A stretch of DNA of 64,000 bases. Source: Herbiconiux sp. A18JL235. GTDB taxonomy: Bacteria > Actinomycetota > Actinomycetes > Actinomycetales > Microbacteriaceae. Of this stretch, positions 8,079 to 16,392 are shown piece after piece. The position numbers were made by a program, and so were the translations under genes. How positions within the stretch are numbered: position 1 is the stretch's first letter; every line of letters begins with the position of its first letter. The stretch lies in the NCBI RefSeq assembly GCF_040939305.1, contig NZ_CP162511.1, positions 558,001 to 622,000 of the forward strand, written 5' to 3'. Under the pieces are notes generated by a model. That model saw only the letters and a list, made by a program, of their open reading frames with translations, was not told where the DNA came from and ran no database searches.

Positions 8079-9181
8079 CCCGTGAGGCAGGCACCCCCAC
8101 TCGACACTCCCGAACGACCAGCGATACCGAGAAGGCTACCCAGATGACAGATCAGACGGCGGTCGCCACCGCCCCGCGGCGGACGCCGCTCGCCGACCGC
8201 TTCGGCGGACTCCGTGAACTCGTGCTGCTGCCGGTGATCATCCTGGTCATGATCATCGGCTCGATCCTCACGCCCAACTTCTTCACCGTCAACAACCTGG
8301 TGAACAAGGTGCTCGTGACCTCAGCGGTGCTCGGCGTCGTCGTCATCGCCGAGAGCATGATCCTCATCGCCGGCTACTTCGATCTGTCGCTCGAGTCGAC
8401 GGTGGGCCTCGCGCCGATGCTCGCTGCCTGGCTCGTGCTCCCCGCCGCGGTGGGCGGGTCTGGGCTCGGCCTCTCGCCGTGGGCCGCCTTCGGCGTGATG
8501 TTCGTGGCGTCGATCGCGATCGGCCTGTTCAACGGCTTCCTCATCGCCGTGCTCAGGTTGAACGCCTTCATCGTCACGCTGGCGATGCTGATCTTCCTCC
8601 GCGGGCTCACCCTCGGCATCTCCGGCGGCCAGACCCTCTCCGGCCTCCCGCCCGAGTTCACCGCGCTGGGGAACTCCTACATCTTCGGCATCTCGGTGCA
8701 GGTGTGGATCGTCGTCGTCGCCTTCGTCGTCGTCGCCCTGTTCATGCGCAAGCATCCCGTCGGCCGCAAGATCTACGCCATCGGCGGCAACGAAGAGGCG
8801 TCGAAGGCGGCGGGCATCAACACGGTGCGCATCACCATCGGCCTGTTCGTGGTCGGCGCCATGCTCGCGGCCCTCGCCGGCCTCATGCTCACCAGCCGCA
8901 TCGCGTCCGTCACCGCCAACCAGGGCGACGGCATGATCTTCACTGTCTTCGCCGCCGCCGTCATCGGCGGCATCTCGCTCGACGGCGGCCGGGGCACCAT
9001 GGTCGGAGCAGCCACAGGCGTGCTGCTGCTCGGCATCATCCAGAACATCCTCACGCTCACCAACGTGCCGTCGTTCTGGATCAGCGCGATCTACGGTCTC
9101 ATCATCCTCGCCGCTCTGGTGTTCGGTCACTTCTCCGGTCGCCTCAATCTGCTCCGCTCCGCGAAGCTGGGTCGCGCATGA
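8075..9181 (+). CDS. Sugar ABC transporter permease (RbsC type)
   Basis: A 368-residue integral membrane protein with eight or more hydrophobic segments, beginning LVLLPVIILVMIIGSIL, and the family stretch ALAGLMLTSRIASVTANQGDGMIFTVFAAAVIGGISLDGGRGTM. The start at 8075 overlaps the ATPase stop as ATGA and has AAGGGGAAG at a good distance; a second possible ATG at 8144, with GAGAAGG upstream, would remove 23 hydrophilic residues. It should form a homodimer as the channel of the importer. It overlaps the next gene by four bases, so all these products are probably translationally coupled. Confidence 0.93.
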   Translation: MTREAGTPTRHSRTTSDTEKATQMTDQTAVATAPRRTPLADRFGGLRELVLLPVIILVMIIGSILTPNFFTVNNLVNKVLVTSAVLGVVVIAESMILIAGYFDLSLESTVGLAPMLAAWLVLPAAVGGSGLGLSPWAAFGVMFVASIAIGLFNGFLIAVLRLNAFIVTLAMLIFLRGLTLGISGGQTLSGLPPEFTALGNSYIFGISVQVWIVVVAFVVVALFMRKHPVGRKIYAIGGNEEASKAAGINTVRITIGLFVVGAMLAALAGLMLTSRIASVTANQGDGMIFTVFAAAVIGGISLDGGRGTMVGAATGVLLLGIIQNILTLTNVPSFWISAIYGLIILAALVFGHFSGRLNLLRSAKLGRA

Positions 9182-10290
9182 GCGTCGAGCATGACGAGCC
9201 GGCGCGCTGGCCGACGGGTGAGATGGCCGGACTCCAGTTCGTCGCGGCCGGCCGAGCAGAGTGGATGCGCGTGCCGGTGCCCGGGGAACGAACCGGTCAC
9301 GTGCTGGTCGAGGTGGAGCGCCTCGGCATCTGCGGCACCGACGAGCACCTCCACTCGGGGCACTCCGCATATATAAGGAGTGGACTCACCACCTATCCCT
9401 TCCAGCCGGGCCACGAATTCGTCGGCCGCGTCGTCGCCGTAGCTCCCGGGGTGCGCTCGGTGGCCGTCGGAGACAGGGTGGTGGGCGAGCCCTTCCTCCC
9501 GTGCCTGGCCTGCCCGGTCTGCCGTTCGGGTGCCATCAACCTGTGCCCGAACCGGGCCGAGCAGGGCGTGCGCGGCAACGTTCCCGGGGCCGCCGCGCGT
9601 TATGTGCGCACCCCCGCCGCCAACCTCGCGGTCGTGCCCGAAGGGGTGGGACCCGATGCCGCTGTGCTCGCCGAACCCTCCGTCACGGCGCTCGGCGCCC
9701 TCGAGGCCATCAGAGTGATGCCGGGCGACGAGGTCGCCGTGATCGGCACCGGCACGATCGGGTTGCTCGTCGTGCAGATCGCCTCGGCGCTCGGTGCCCG
9801 GGTGACCGCCGTCGGTATCGACGAGCACGGACTCGCGCGGGCGGAGGAGTGCGGTGCCGTGGCGATCGCCCGCCCCGAAGAGGCGCCGAGCGACCGTTTC
9901 GACGCGACGGTCGAGGCCTCGGGTGCCACTCCGGCTCTGCTCACCGCCTCGCGCATCACCGGCCCCGGCGGCCGCATCGCACAGGTGGGCATTCCCGGCG
10001 GTGCCGATGTGCCGGTCGACGGCTCGTCCATCGTCGCCAAGGGGCTCACCATCACCGGCGTGCTCGGAGGGGTGGCGCATCTGTCACGGGCCGTGGGGCT
10101 CATCGCCGCCGGTGTCATCCGGCCCGAGCTGCTCATCCGGCACGTCATCGGATGGGAAGACGCGCCTGACGCGTTCGGAGTGCCAGCCGGCGACGCGAAG
10201 CCTAAGGTACTGGTCGACCTCTCCGCGCTCGCCCGCGATGATGCAGCCGCACTCGGTGTCGGCGTCGGTGCGGGGAGGGGCATCGCATGA
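9178..10290 (+). CDS. Zinc-dependent alcohol dehydrogenase-like protein (MDR family), with structural zinc site
   Basis: A 370-residue medium-chain dehydrogenase. The catalytic zinc ligands are visible: Cys in ICGTDEHLHSGH and GHE in FQPGHEFVGRV. The structural zinc lobe is complete (CLACPVCRSGAINLC), and the Rossmann part has VIGTGTIGLLVVQIASALG. Such enzymes (threonine, sorbitol and xylitol dehydrogenase group) oxidise polyols or secondary alcohols with NAD(P). It begins with an ATGA overlap on the permease and ends with another on the next dehydrogenase, so it belongs to the importer operon. The substrate is probably the imported compound or its first product (inference). Confidence 0.9.
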   Translation: MSVEHDEPARWPTGEMAGLQFVAAGRAEWMRVPVPGERTGHVLVEVERLGICGTDEHLHSGHSAYIRSGLTTYPFQPGHEFVGRVVAVAPGVRSVAVGDRVVGEPFLPCLACPVCRSGAINLCPNRAEQGVRGNVPGAAARYVRTPAANLAVVPEGVGPDAAVLAEPSVTALGALEAIRVMPGDEVAVIGTGTIGLLVVQIASALGARVTAVGIDEHGLARAEECGAVAIARPEEAPSDRFDATVEASGATPALLTASRITGPGGRIAQVGIPGGADVPVDGSSIVAKGLTITGVLGGVAHLSRAVGLIAAGVIRPELLIRHVIGWEDAPDAFGVPAGDAKPKVLVDLSALARDDAAALGVGVGAGRGIA

Positions 10291-11396
10291 GCGAGAGCTC
10301 GAGGCGTGACACCGCTTCCGGCGGCGTCGGTGGTGCCCTCGCCGGCGCCATCGGTGCGGTGATCGTCGACCGAGACGCGTCGGGAACGGTCGGGGTGAGC
10401 TACCGAGCGCACCCCCGCCCGGTGCCCGGCGCGGGGGAGCTGCTCGTGCGCCCCGCCTTCGTGGGCATCTGCGGCTCCGACCTGGAGCAGCTCCACGGCG
10501 GCATGCCGGAGTCGTTCGTCATCGCCTACCCCCACGTGCTCGGACATGAGTGGGCCGGCGTGGTGGTGGAGACGGGCCCGGGCGCCTCACGCTTCTCGGC
10601 GGGCGACCGCGTGCTCGGGCACGGAGACCTCGGCGGCAACTCCTGGTTCGGCGTCACACACGACGGCGCGATGGCCGAGCTGTTCACGGTCTCGGAGACG
10701 ATGTGCTTCGCCGTGCCCGAGTCGGTCGAGCTGCAGACCGCCGCCATCATCGAGCCGTTCGTCTGCGTCTTCACAGCTCTGCAGCGGGTCGGCGGTGTCA
10801 GTGCCTCCGACACCGTGCACGTGTACGGGCTCGGTGCCATCGGCCTCTCCGCCGTCATCCAGGCGGCGACGGCGGGAGCCGAGGTCGTCGTGTTCGACCC
10901 GAGTGCGCCTCGGAGAGAGCTGGCGCTGGCACTCGGCGCGGCCGTCGCGGTCGACCCTCTCGGGGCGGAGGCCGACGGCGACCCGCTCGAGGTCGTCGAG
11001 CGGGAGACCGGCAGGCGTCTCGCCGATCTCGTCGTCGAAGCATCCGGAGCGCCCTCGGCCCAGGCCGCAGCGCTCGAGAGCGCCGACGACCGGGGGAGGG
11101 TGCTGCTCATGGGCGTCTCGGTGCCGCGCGCCGTGCCGTCGCGGCTCGGGCTCGTGCAGCAGCGCGGCCTCACCGTGTCGAGCTCGACCGGGGCACCGCC
11201 GGAGTACTGGGCCCCCGCAATCAGGTTCGTCGAACGGCGCGGCATCGACCTGAGCGTGCTCGTGTCGTCGACCCTCGACTTCGCCGACATCGCGGAAGCC
11301 GTGAGGCGGGCGGAGGATTCGCGTCACGAGATCAAGGTGCTCGTCAGGCCGGGTGCCACCCCATCGACCCACGCAGAAAATGGAGCACCGAGATGA
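10287..11396 (+). CDS. MDR-family dehydrogenase lacking the structural zinc lobe
   Basis: A 369-residue medium-chain dehydrogenase. The catalytic zinc region is intact (GICGSDLEQLHGG; GHEWAGVVVETGPG) and the cofactor domain has VYGLGAIGLSAVIQAATAGAEVVVFDPS. The four-cysteine structural zinc loop found in the neighbour at 9178 is absent and replaced by HGDLGGNSWFGVTHDGAMAELF. This resembles subgroups such as glucose or L-idonate/threonine dehydrogenase variants in which the lobe is lost. It overlaps both neighbours by four bases. It carries about 40 extra N-terminal residues (SSRRDTASGGVGGAL...) before the usual domain. Function in the same oxidative pathway is inferred. Confidence 0.88.
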   Translation: MSESSRRDTASGGVGGALAGAIGAVIVDRDASGTVGVSYRAHPRPVPGAGELLVRPAFVGICGSDLEQLHGGMPESFVIAYPHVLGHEWAGVVVETGPGASRFSAGDRVLGHGDLGGNSWFGVTHDGAMAELFTVSETMCFAVPESVELQTAAIIEPFVCVFTALQRVGGVSASDTVHVYGLGAIGLSAVIQAATAGAEVVVFDPSAPRRELALALGAAVAVDPLGAEADGDPLEVVERETGRRLADLVVEASGAPSAQAAALESADDRGRVLLMGVSVPRAVPSRLGLVQQRGLTVSSSTGAPPEYWAPAIRFVERRGIDLSVLVSSTLDFADIAEAVRRAEDSRHEIKVLVRPGATPSTHAENGAPR

Positions 11397-12112
11397 GACT
11401 CACCGACAAGATCGCGATCGTGACCGGAGGTGCGAGGGGCATCGGCCGGGCGACCGCCGAGCTGTTCGCCGAGGAAGGAGCGACGGTCGTCGTCGCCGAC
11501 CTCTCCGTCGACACCCCGCTGGCCGACGGCATCGAGTTCGTCGAGCACGACGTCACCGATGAGGAGTCGTGGCGCCGGCTCGTGGCGGGCGTCGTCGAGC
11601 GACACGGTCGCGTCGACGTGCTGTTCAACAACGCCGGAACCGTGGGCTCGTACGAGCCGATCGACACGATCGACCCCGAGCTGTGGAAGCGCATCGTCGA
11701 CATCAACCTCAACGGCTGCTTCTACGGCGTGCGCCAGGTCGTCCCGGTGATGCGGGAGAACGGCGGTGGGTCGATCGTCAACACCTCGTCGATCTGGGGC
11801 ATCGCCGGGGCGGCGGGGGTCTCGGCGTACACGGCGAGCAAGGCCGCGGTGCGGTCGCTGTCGAAGAACGTCGCCCTGTCGTACGTCGGCGACGGCATCC
11901 GCTGCAACTCGATCCACCCCGGCATCATCGACACCCCGATGATCGAGGCGCAAGACGCCGGCGTGACCGCGGGCATCGTCGACATCACCCCGATGAAGCG
12001 ACTCGGCACTCCCCGCGAGATCGCCAACGGCGTGCTGTTCCTCGCCAGCGACGAGTCGTCGTACATGACCGGGGCGGAGCTCGTGATCGACGGCGGCTAC
12101 ACCGCGCAGTGA
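11393..12112 (+). CDS. SDR-family NAD(P)-dependent oxidoreductase, last gene of the importer operon
   Basis: A 239-residue classical SDR with TGGARGIGRA (about residues 12-21), NNAG, the serine in VNTSSIWG and YTASK as catalytic Tyr/Lys, ending IDGGYTAQ. The start overlaps the preceding stop as ATGA, with GGAG a few bases upstream. It closes the operon; a hairpin candidate lies 67 bases downstream. It differs clearly from the SDR at 4582, so the cluster has two SDRs, two MDRs and two ketopantoate-reductase-like enzymes, implying several separate oxidation steps. Family certain, substrate unknown. Confidence 0.92.
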   Translation: MRLTDKIAIVTGGARGIGRATAELFAEEGATVVVADLSVDTPLADGIEFVEHDVTDEESWRRLVAGVVERHGRVDVLFNNAGTVGSYEPIDTIDPELWKRIVDINLNGCFYGVRQVVPVMRENGGGSIVNTSSIWGIAGAAGVSAYTASKAAVRSLSKNVALSYVGDGIRCNSIHPGIIDTPMIEAQDAGVTAGIVDITPMKRLGTPREIANGVLFLASDESSYMTGAELVIDGGYTAQ

Positions 12113-12178
12113 GCGTGCCTCCGGCGTGACCGGCGCCGCCCGCGAGAAGGTCGAGCATAGAAGATCGGGCGTGTGGTC

Positions 12179-12220
12179 GCGCAAAGTGTCACCAAGGCGG
12201 GAAATGGGCGCACTTTGGGC
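12179..12220. terminator. Possible bidirectional terminator hairpin
   Basis: Arms 12179-12188 and 12211-12220 (core CAAAGTG / CACTTTG) pair at 9 of 10 positions around a 22-base loop, between the convergent SDR and phosphoesterase genes. There is no clear T-run on either side, so this is a weak call. Confidence 0.35.
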
Positions 12221-12232
12221 GACCAGGATGTG

Positions 12233-12793
12233 TCAGGACAGCTCGTGCAAGGTGACGTCGCGGAGCGCGCCCGCGTCGGCCACGGCGGTGAGGTAGGTGC
12301 GGAAGGGCTGACGACGGCGGTCGGTCGGCGAGCCCGGGTTGAGCAGGCGCAGGCCGTTCGGGGTCACGGTGTCCCACGGGATGTGGCTGTGCCCGAACAC
12401 GAGCAGCTGCGCCGCGGAGGAGTCGGCCGGGTCGGGCCGGAACAGTGCGTCCATCCTGCGCTCCCGCCCCGTCGCGGCGCCCGTCTCGTGGATCACGGCC
12501 ATCCGCACCCCGTCGATCACCTCGTGCGCCACCTCGGGCAGCCGCTCCCGCAGCGCGGGCCCGTCGTTGTTCCCCCACACCCCCACGAGCTTGCGGCTCA
12601 GCCCCTCGAGCAGGTCGAGCGTCTCGACGTCGACCCAGTCGCCCGCGTGCACCACCACGTCGGCCCGCTCGATCGCCTCGAGCACCTCCCGCGGCAGCAC
12701 CTTCGCCCGCTTCGGCACGTGCGTGTCCGCCACCACCACCACCCGAGTCGCCACCCACCCATCGTCCCACGGTCGCTCGAGGTGGGTACGCAT
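12233..12793 (-). CDS. Metallophosphoesterase, YfcE/MJ0936 type
   Basis: A protein of about 186 residues with the calcineurin-like metal-binding motifs in order: ADTHVPKRA (D-x-H), HAGDW (GD), GNND (variant of GNHD), IHETG (His) and FGHSH (GHxH). Proteins of this small group hydrolyse phosphodiesters such as bis-pNPP and cyclic nucleotides. The start is uncertain: the ATG at 12793 adds 13 residues before the fold, a GTG at 12754 would place VATRVVVVADTH at the N-terminus, and the frame is open further upstream. No good ribosome-binding site marks either. It is transcribed divergently from the hydrolase at 12928. Confidence 0.8.
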   Translation of the reverse strand: MRTHLERPWDDGWVATRVVVVADTHVPKRAKVLPREVLEAIERADVVVHAGDWVDVETLDLLEGLSRKLVGVWGNNDGPALRERLPEVAHEVIDGVRMAVIHETGAATGRERRMDALFRPDPADSSAAQLLVFGHSHIPWDTVTPNGLRLLNPGSPTDRRRQPFRTYLTAVADAGALRDVTLHELS

Positions 12794-12927
12794 GACGTGG
12801 TCGCGCGCGATCTCTGCGGCGCGAGTGACCCGTCGACCCGGAACGCGACGTTCTCGACGGGGACTGGCATCTGCGGCACGACAGTGTGCACACGGTCGTA
12901 GGGTGGCCACACGAGGGAGGGGTGGGC

Positions 12928-13962
12928 GTGTCGGCGGTGATGAGGGTGATGGGGCCGGTGCTGAGGGTGCGGCGGATGGTGGGGGAGAGGCCGCGGCGGG
13001 TGGAGGAACTCGAGCGGATGCTGCGGGGTCGGGTGTACCCGGAGTCGGCGGAGGTGCCGCGGGGACTGCGGCAGCGGTGCCACGTGCGGGAGGAGACGGT
13101 CGGCGCGTACCGGGTGATCACGCTGACGCCGCGGGAGGGTGCGAGCGGGGTGCGGGTGGTGCACATTCCCGGGGGCTCGTACGTGCATCCGCTCGTGGTG
13201 CAGCACTGGTGGCTCCTCGGGGCGGTGATGGCTGCGAGTGGGGCGACGGTGACCGTGCCGTTGTACGGGCTCGCGCCGGAGTTCACGGTCGACGATGTCC
13301 TGCCGTTCCTCGACGAGGTGCGCCGCCGTGTGTTCGCCGAAGCGGAGGGCGCGCCTGTGTTCTTCTCGGGAGACTCGGCGGTCGGCGCGTTGGCGCTGCG
13401 GCAGGCGGTGCGTGCCCGACCGCGGCCGGGCGGCGGCCGAGCGGTGGAAGGTCGACCCGACCCTGGCACACCCCAGGCGCCGGGCGCACAGCCGGCACCG
13501 GGCGCCCAGGGAGTGGCCGGAGTGGTGCTCGTGGCGCCGTGGCTCGACGCCGGTCTCGGCGATGCCCGGGTGGGGGAGCTCGCGCGCCGCGACGCGATGC
13601 TCGATCCCGCCCGCCTGCGGGTGTGCGGGAGGTTGTGGGCCGGGAAACGAGACGTGCGCGACCCCGAGGTGAGCCCGCTCTTCGCCGAGCCCGACGAGTT
13701 CACCGGCCTCCCGCCGGTGCGGATCGTGCAGGGCGGGCGCGATGTGATGCTGCCCGACACGCAGATGCTCTCGCGCATCCTGCGGCGGGCCGGCGTCGAC
13801 GTCGAGACCCGCGTCTATCCCGACGGCTTCCACAACTTTCCCGCCGTGCCGGTGTTGCCCGAGTCGCGCGACGCGATCGCGTGGATCGGCGACTTCCTGC
13901 GCCGCCCGGTCGGCAGCCACGAGACAAGGGGCGTCGCGCCGTCCGCACCCGCGAAAAGCTGA
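12928..13962 (+). CDS. Alpha/beta hydrolase, HSL-like (esterase) group
   Basis: A 344-residue hydrolase-fold-3 protein. The oxyanion-hole motif usually written HGGG appears as HIPGGSY, and the nucleophile elbow GDSAG appears as GDSAVG. The acid is in VQGGRDVM and the catalytic His in GFHNFP. It probably hydrolyses a short-chain ester. A Gly/Pro/Ala-rich loop (RPRPGGGRAVEGRPDPGTPQAPGAQPAPGAQG) interrupts the region after the nucleophile. The GTG at 12928 is chosen because GGGAGG lies seven bases upstream; other in-frame starts exist at 12922 and 12886. Neighbours give no hint of substrate. Confidence 0.8.
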   Translation: MSAVMRVMGPVLRVRRMVGERPRRVEELERMLRGRVYPESAEVPRGLRQRCHVREETVGAYRVITLTPREGASGVRVVHIPGGSYVHPLVVQHWWLLGAVMAASGATVTVPLYGLAPEFTVDDVLPFLDEVRRRVFAEAEGAPVFFSGDSAVGALALRQAVRARPRPGGGRAVEGRPDPGTPQAPGAQPAPGAQGVAGVVLVAPWLDAGLGDARVGELARRDAMLDPARLRVCGRLWAGKRDVRDPEVSPLFAEPDEFTGLPPVRIVQGGRDVMLPDTQMLSRILRRAGVDVETRVYPDGFHNFPAVPVLPESRDAIAWIGDFLRRPVGSHETRGVAPSAPAKS

Positions 13963-14094
13963 CCGAAGGCTTCTCGACGACGCGCGCGACCCCGGCTCGG
14001 CCGGGGGTACGGATGCGCGTCACATCGCCCAGGGCTCCGTCGTCTGAAAGAGTGAGGAGCCCGTCAACCAGCGGGCGGAAAAGGTGGAGTGCGC

Positions 14095-14835
14095 ATGAAG
14101 ATCGCCGTCGCGGGAGGAACGGGTGCCGTCGGCGCCCTCGTCGTCGACGAGGCCCGCGCTCGCGGTCACGAGGCGGTGGTGCTGGCCCGCTCGGCGGGCA
14201 TCGACCTCACCACGGGCCGCTCGCTCGAGCACGCGCTCGACGGGGTCGACGCGGTGATCGACACCACGAGCATCCAGACCCAGTCGGCCAGGGCGTCGAC
14301 GGCCTTCTTCACGACGGTGTCCCGGATGCTGCAGCAGGCCGAGCAGCGCGCCGGCGTGGGCCACCACCTCGTTCTCTCGATCGTCGGCGCCGACCTCGCG
14401 CCGCACGACTACTACGCGGGAAAGCGCGCGCAGGAACTGCTGGTGGCCGAGGGCGCGGTGCCGTGGACGCTGCTGCGCGCGACGCAGTTCCACGAGTTCG
14501 CCCCGCAGATGCTGAAGCGGCTCGGAGTGGGCCCGGTCGCCCTCGCGCCCCGGATGCGCACGCAGCCGATCGCGGCGCGCGAGGTCGCCGAGCACCTCGT
14601 GACGCTGGCCGAGGCCGGTCCGGCGGGCGAGATCGCGCCCCTGGCCGGGCCACGCGAGGAGAACCTCGCCCGCATGATGCGCGCGCACGATCGCGCCGCG
14701 GGCCGGCGACGAGCGGTGCTCGAGATCGCGTTGCCGGGGCCGTTCGGGCGCGCGCTCCGCGACGGCACCCTGCTGCCCGGGCGGGATGCGGTGCTCGGTC
14801 GGCAGAGCTACGACGACTGGCTCGCGAGCCGCTGA
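14095..14835 (+). CDS. NmrA/atypical-SDR NAD(P)-binding protein
   Basis: A 246-residue protein with the N-terminal MKIAVAGGTGAVGALVVDEARARGHEAVVLARS dinucleotide motif of atypical SDRs. It has SIVGAD, then YYAGKRAQELL resembling the YxxxK region, and PWTLLRATQFHEFAP typical of NmrA-like proteins. These act as NAD(P)-dependent reductases or redox-sensing regulators. The ATG at 14095 follows AAGGTGGAG by seven bases; a GTG at 14089 is the alternative. It stands alone between the hydrolase at 12928 and the convergent gene ending at 14851. Function is not predictable beyond the fold. Confidence 0.8.
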   Translation: MKIAVAGGTGAVGALVVDEARARGHEAVVLARSAGIDLTTGRSLEHALDGVDAVIDTTSIQTQSARASTAFFTTVSRMLQQAEQRAGVGHHLVLSIVGADLAPHDYYAGKRAQELLVAEGAVPWTLLRATQFHEFAPQMLKRLGVGPVALAPRMRTQPIAAREVAEHLVTLAEAGPAGEIAPLAGPREENLARMMRAHDRAAGRRRAVLEIALPGPFGRALRDGTLLPGRDAVLGRQSYDDWLASR

Positions 14836-14850
14836 CCGCGTGCTCCGCCG

Positions 14851-15819
14851 CTACCCGGCGGGAGCAGGGGACGGAGCAGGAGTGCTGCCCTCGGTGCCCG
14901 TACCGCCGTCGGTCGCGCCATCCTCCGTCGTCCCGTCGCCCGCGGCGGCCGCCGACTTCTCGGTGAACACCTCGGTGATGAAGGTGTTGAGCGCCTCCGT
15001 GTCGTCGAGCGCCCCCGTGTAGGCGGTGCCGTCGACGACGAGGAGCGGAACCGTGCTGAGCGCCGTGACGTCGGAGTTCGGGATGCTCGCCTTCGCCCGG
15101 TCGGTCGCCCCCGTCACCCAGTCGGAGAATTCGTCGCCCCGGATGCATGAGGCGATGCCGTCGTCGGTGATCCCGGCATCCTCCATCAGCTTGACGAGCT
15201 CGTCGTTGCTGAGCCCGCCGTCGGGGAGCGTGGGCTGCGCGGCGACGAGTGCGTTGTGGGCGACGAGAGCGGCGTTCGGCAGGCCGTTCGCCACGCACGC
15301 GAAGGCGTTCGCAGCGCGCGCGGCGTAGCTGCCCGGGCCCTCGAGGGCGACGGGGTGCAGTTCGAGGCTGGCGTAGCCGGCCGACACGTAGCCCTGCAGT
15401 GCGGCGCCGTTCGTGGTCTCGAAGGTGGAGACGTCGGCGCTGGCGTAGTCGACGTACTCGGTGAGCCGCAGCACCTGGGAGGTGTCGAGCTCGGAGGCGA
15501 TGGGCTCTTCGCCGGGCTGCAGCGCGTCGGTGGTCGTGGCACTCACGCTGCTGCCGTCGCCCGTGAACAGCACGCCGTCGCTCAACATGTTGGCGGGACC
15601 GACGAAGGTGGCGCGGATGCCGTTGTACACCGCGAAGCCCACCCCGGCCAGAATGGCCACGGCCACCACGACCGAGCCGGTCACGAACAGGATGCGGTTG
15701 CGCCGGCGCCTCGCCCGTTCCTCCTCGCGCTTGATGCGGGCGAGTTCGCGGGAGAGCGCCTGGCGGTCCTTCTTCGACAGTCCGTCGTAGAGGTCCTTCT
15801 CGGACTTCGCGGGGCTCAT
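14851..15819 (-). CDS. Membrane-anchored DsbA-like thioredoxin-fold protein without CxxC
   Basis: A 322-residue protein: a charged N-terminus with a coiled, Arg/Glu-rich stretch (RQALSRELARIKREEERARRRRNR), one membrane helix (about residues 44-66) and an extracytoplasmic DsbA-like thioredoxin domain, ending in a Thr/Gly/Pro tail. The active-site region that reads YVDY-x-CPxC-xxF in active relatives reads YVDYASADVSTFE here, so both catalytic cysteines are gone. The rest of the fold is kept, including RAANAFACVAN and GTAYTGALDD. It cannot act as a thiol oxidase by the normal mechanism; a chaperone or binding role is possible. The ATG at 15819 follows GAGGAG. Confidence 0.8.
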   Translation of the reverse strand: MSPAKSEKDLYDGLSKKDRQALSRELARIKREEERARRRRNRILFVTGSVVVAVAILAGVGFAVYNGIRATFVGPANMLSDGVLFTGDGSSVSATTTDALQPGEEPIASELDTSQVLRLTEYVDYASADVSTFETTNGAALQGYVSAGYASLELHPVALEGPGSYAARAANAFACVANGLPNAALVAHNALVAAQPTLPDGGLSNDELVKLMEDAGITDDGIASCIRGDEFSDWVTGATDRAKASIPNSDVTALSTVPLLVVDGTAYTGALDDTEALNTFITEVFTEKSAAAAGDGTTEDGATDGGTGTEGSTPAPSPAPAG

Positions 15820-15953
15820 GCGGAGGCTTCTCCTCGGTCGTGGGGCGGGCGTGCGCCAGTACACACTAGTGAGGAAATCTATGAGCGCGCTGCCCGATCG
15901 CCCGGCGAGGCGGGCGCAAGACGGGTCTCGGCGGCGGTGCGCCGCAGCTCAGC

Positions 15954-16277
15954 TCAGCCTTCGGCCGAACGCTCCTGCAGGTAGGAGCAGAGGGAGGCGG
16001 CGACCTCGAGCTCGGAGGCGAGGGCGTGCAGCTGCGCCGCGTCGAGCTCGACGTCTTCGGTGCGTGCGTTGAGGGTGACCGTCCAGCGCGACTCGCCGAT
16101 ACCGACCGGCTGCATGTAGACATCGGTCGGAGCGTTGCGCAAGGGCACCACGACGAGACCGGTGTCGGCGCCGTCTGTGCCGTCTTGAATGATGACGTTC
16201 ACGAGGATCCCGCCTTCGCGGGAGGAGCGGAAGTCTTCGAGCCACTGCTCGAGAACCTCTTTGCTTCGGAAATCCAT
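15954..16277 (-). CDS. Conserved-looking hypothetical protein, 107 residues
   Basis: Not recognised. A soluble acidic protein beginning MDFRSKEVLEQWLEDFRSSREGG, with alternating strands (ILVNVIIQDG, TGLVVVPLRN, RWTVTLNARTEDVEL) and a C-terminal helix (AAQLHALASELEVAASLCSYLQERS). The pattern suggests a small alpha/beta domain. AAAGG lies seven bases before the ATG. It is 134 bases upstream of the DsbA-like gene on the same strand, too far for clear coupling. No catalytic motif is visible. Confidence 0.7.
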   Translation of the reverse strand: MDFRSKEVLEQWLEDFRSSREGGILVNVIIQDGTDGADTGLVVVPLRNAPTDVYMQPVGIGESRWTVTLNARTEDVELDAAQLHALASELEVAASLCSYLQERSAEG

Positions 16278-16392
16278 GCCCTGCCTTTCTCGGCACGGCA
16301 GTCTTCCGCGCTCTAGAGCCTTACGACGGTAACATCATCCACTGACAGCGCGCCTGGGGTTGACGCGAGCGGCCTACACGGACAGCCCGTAC

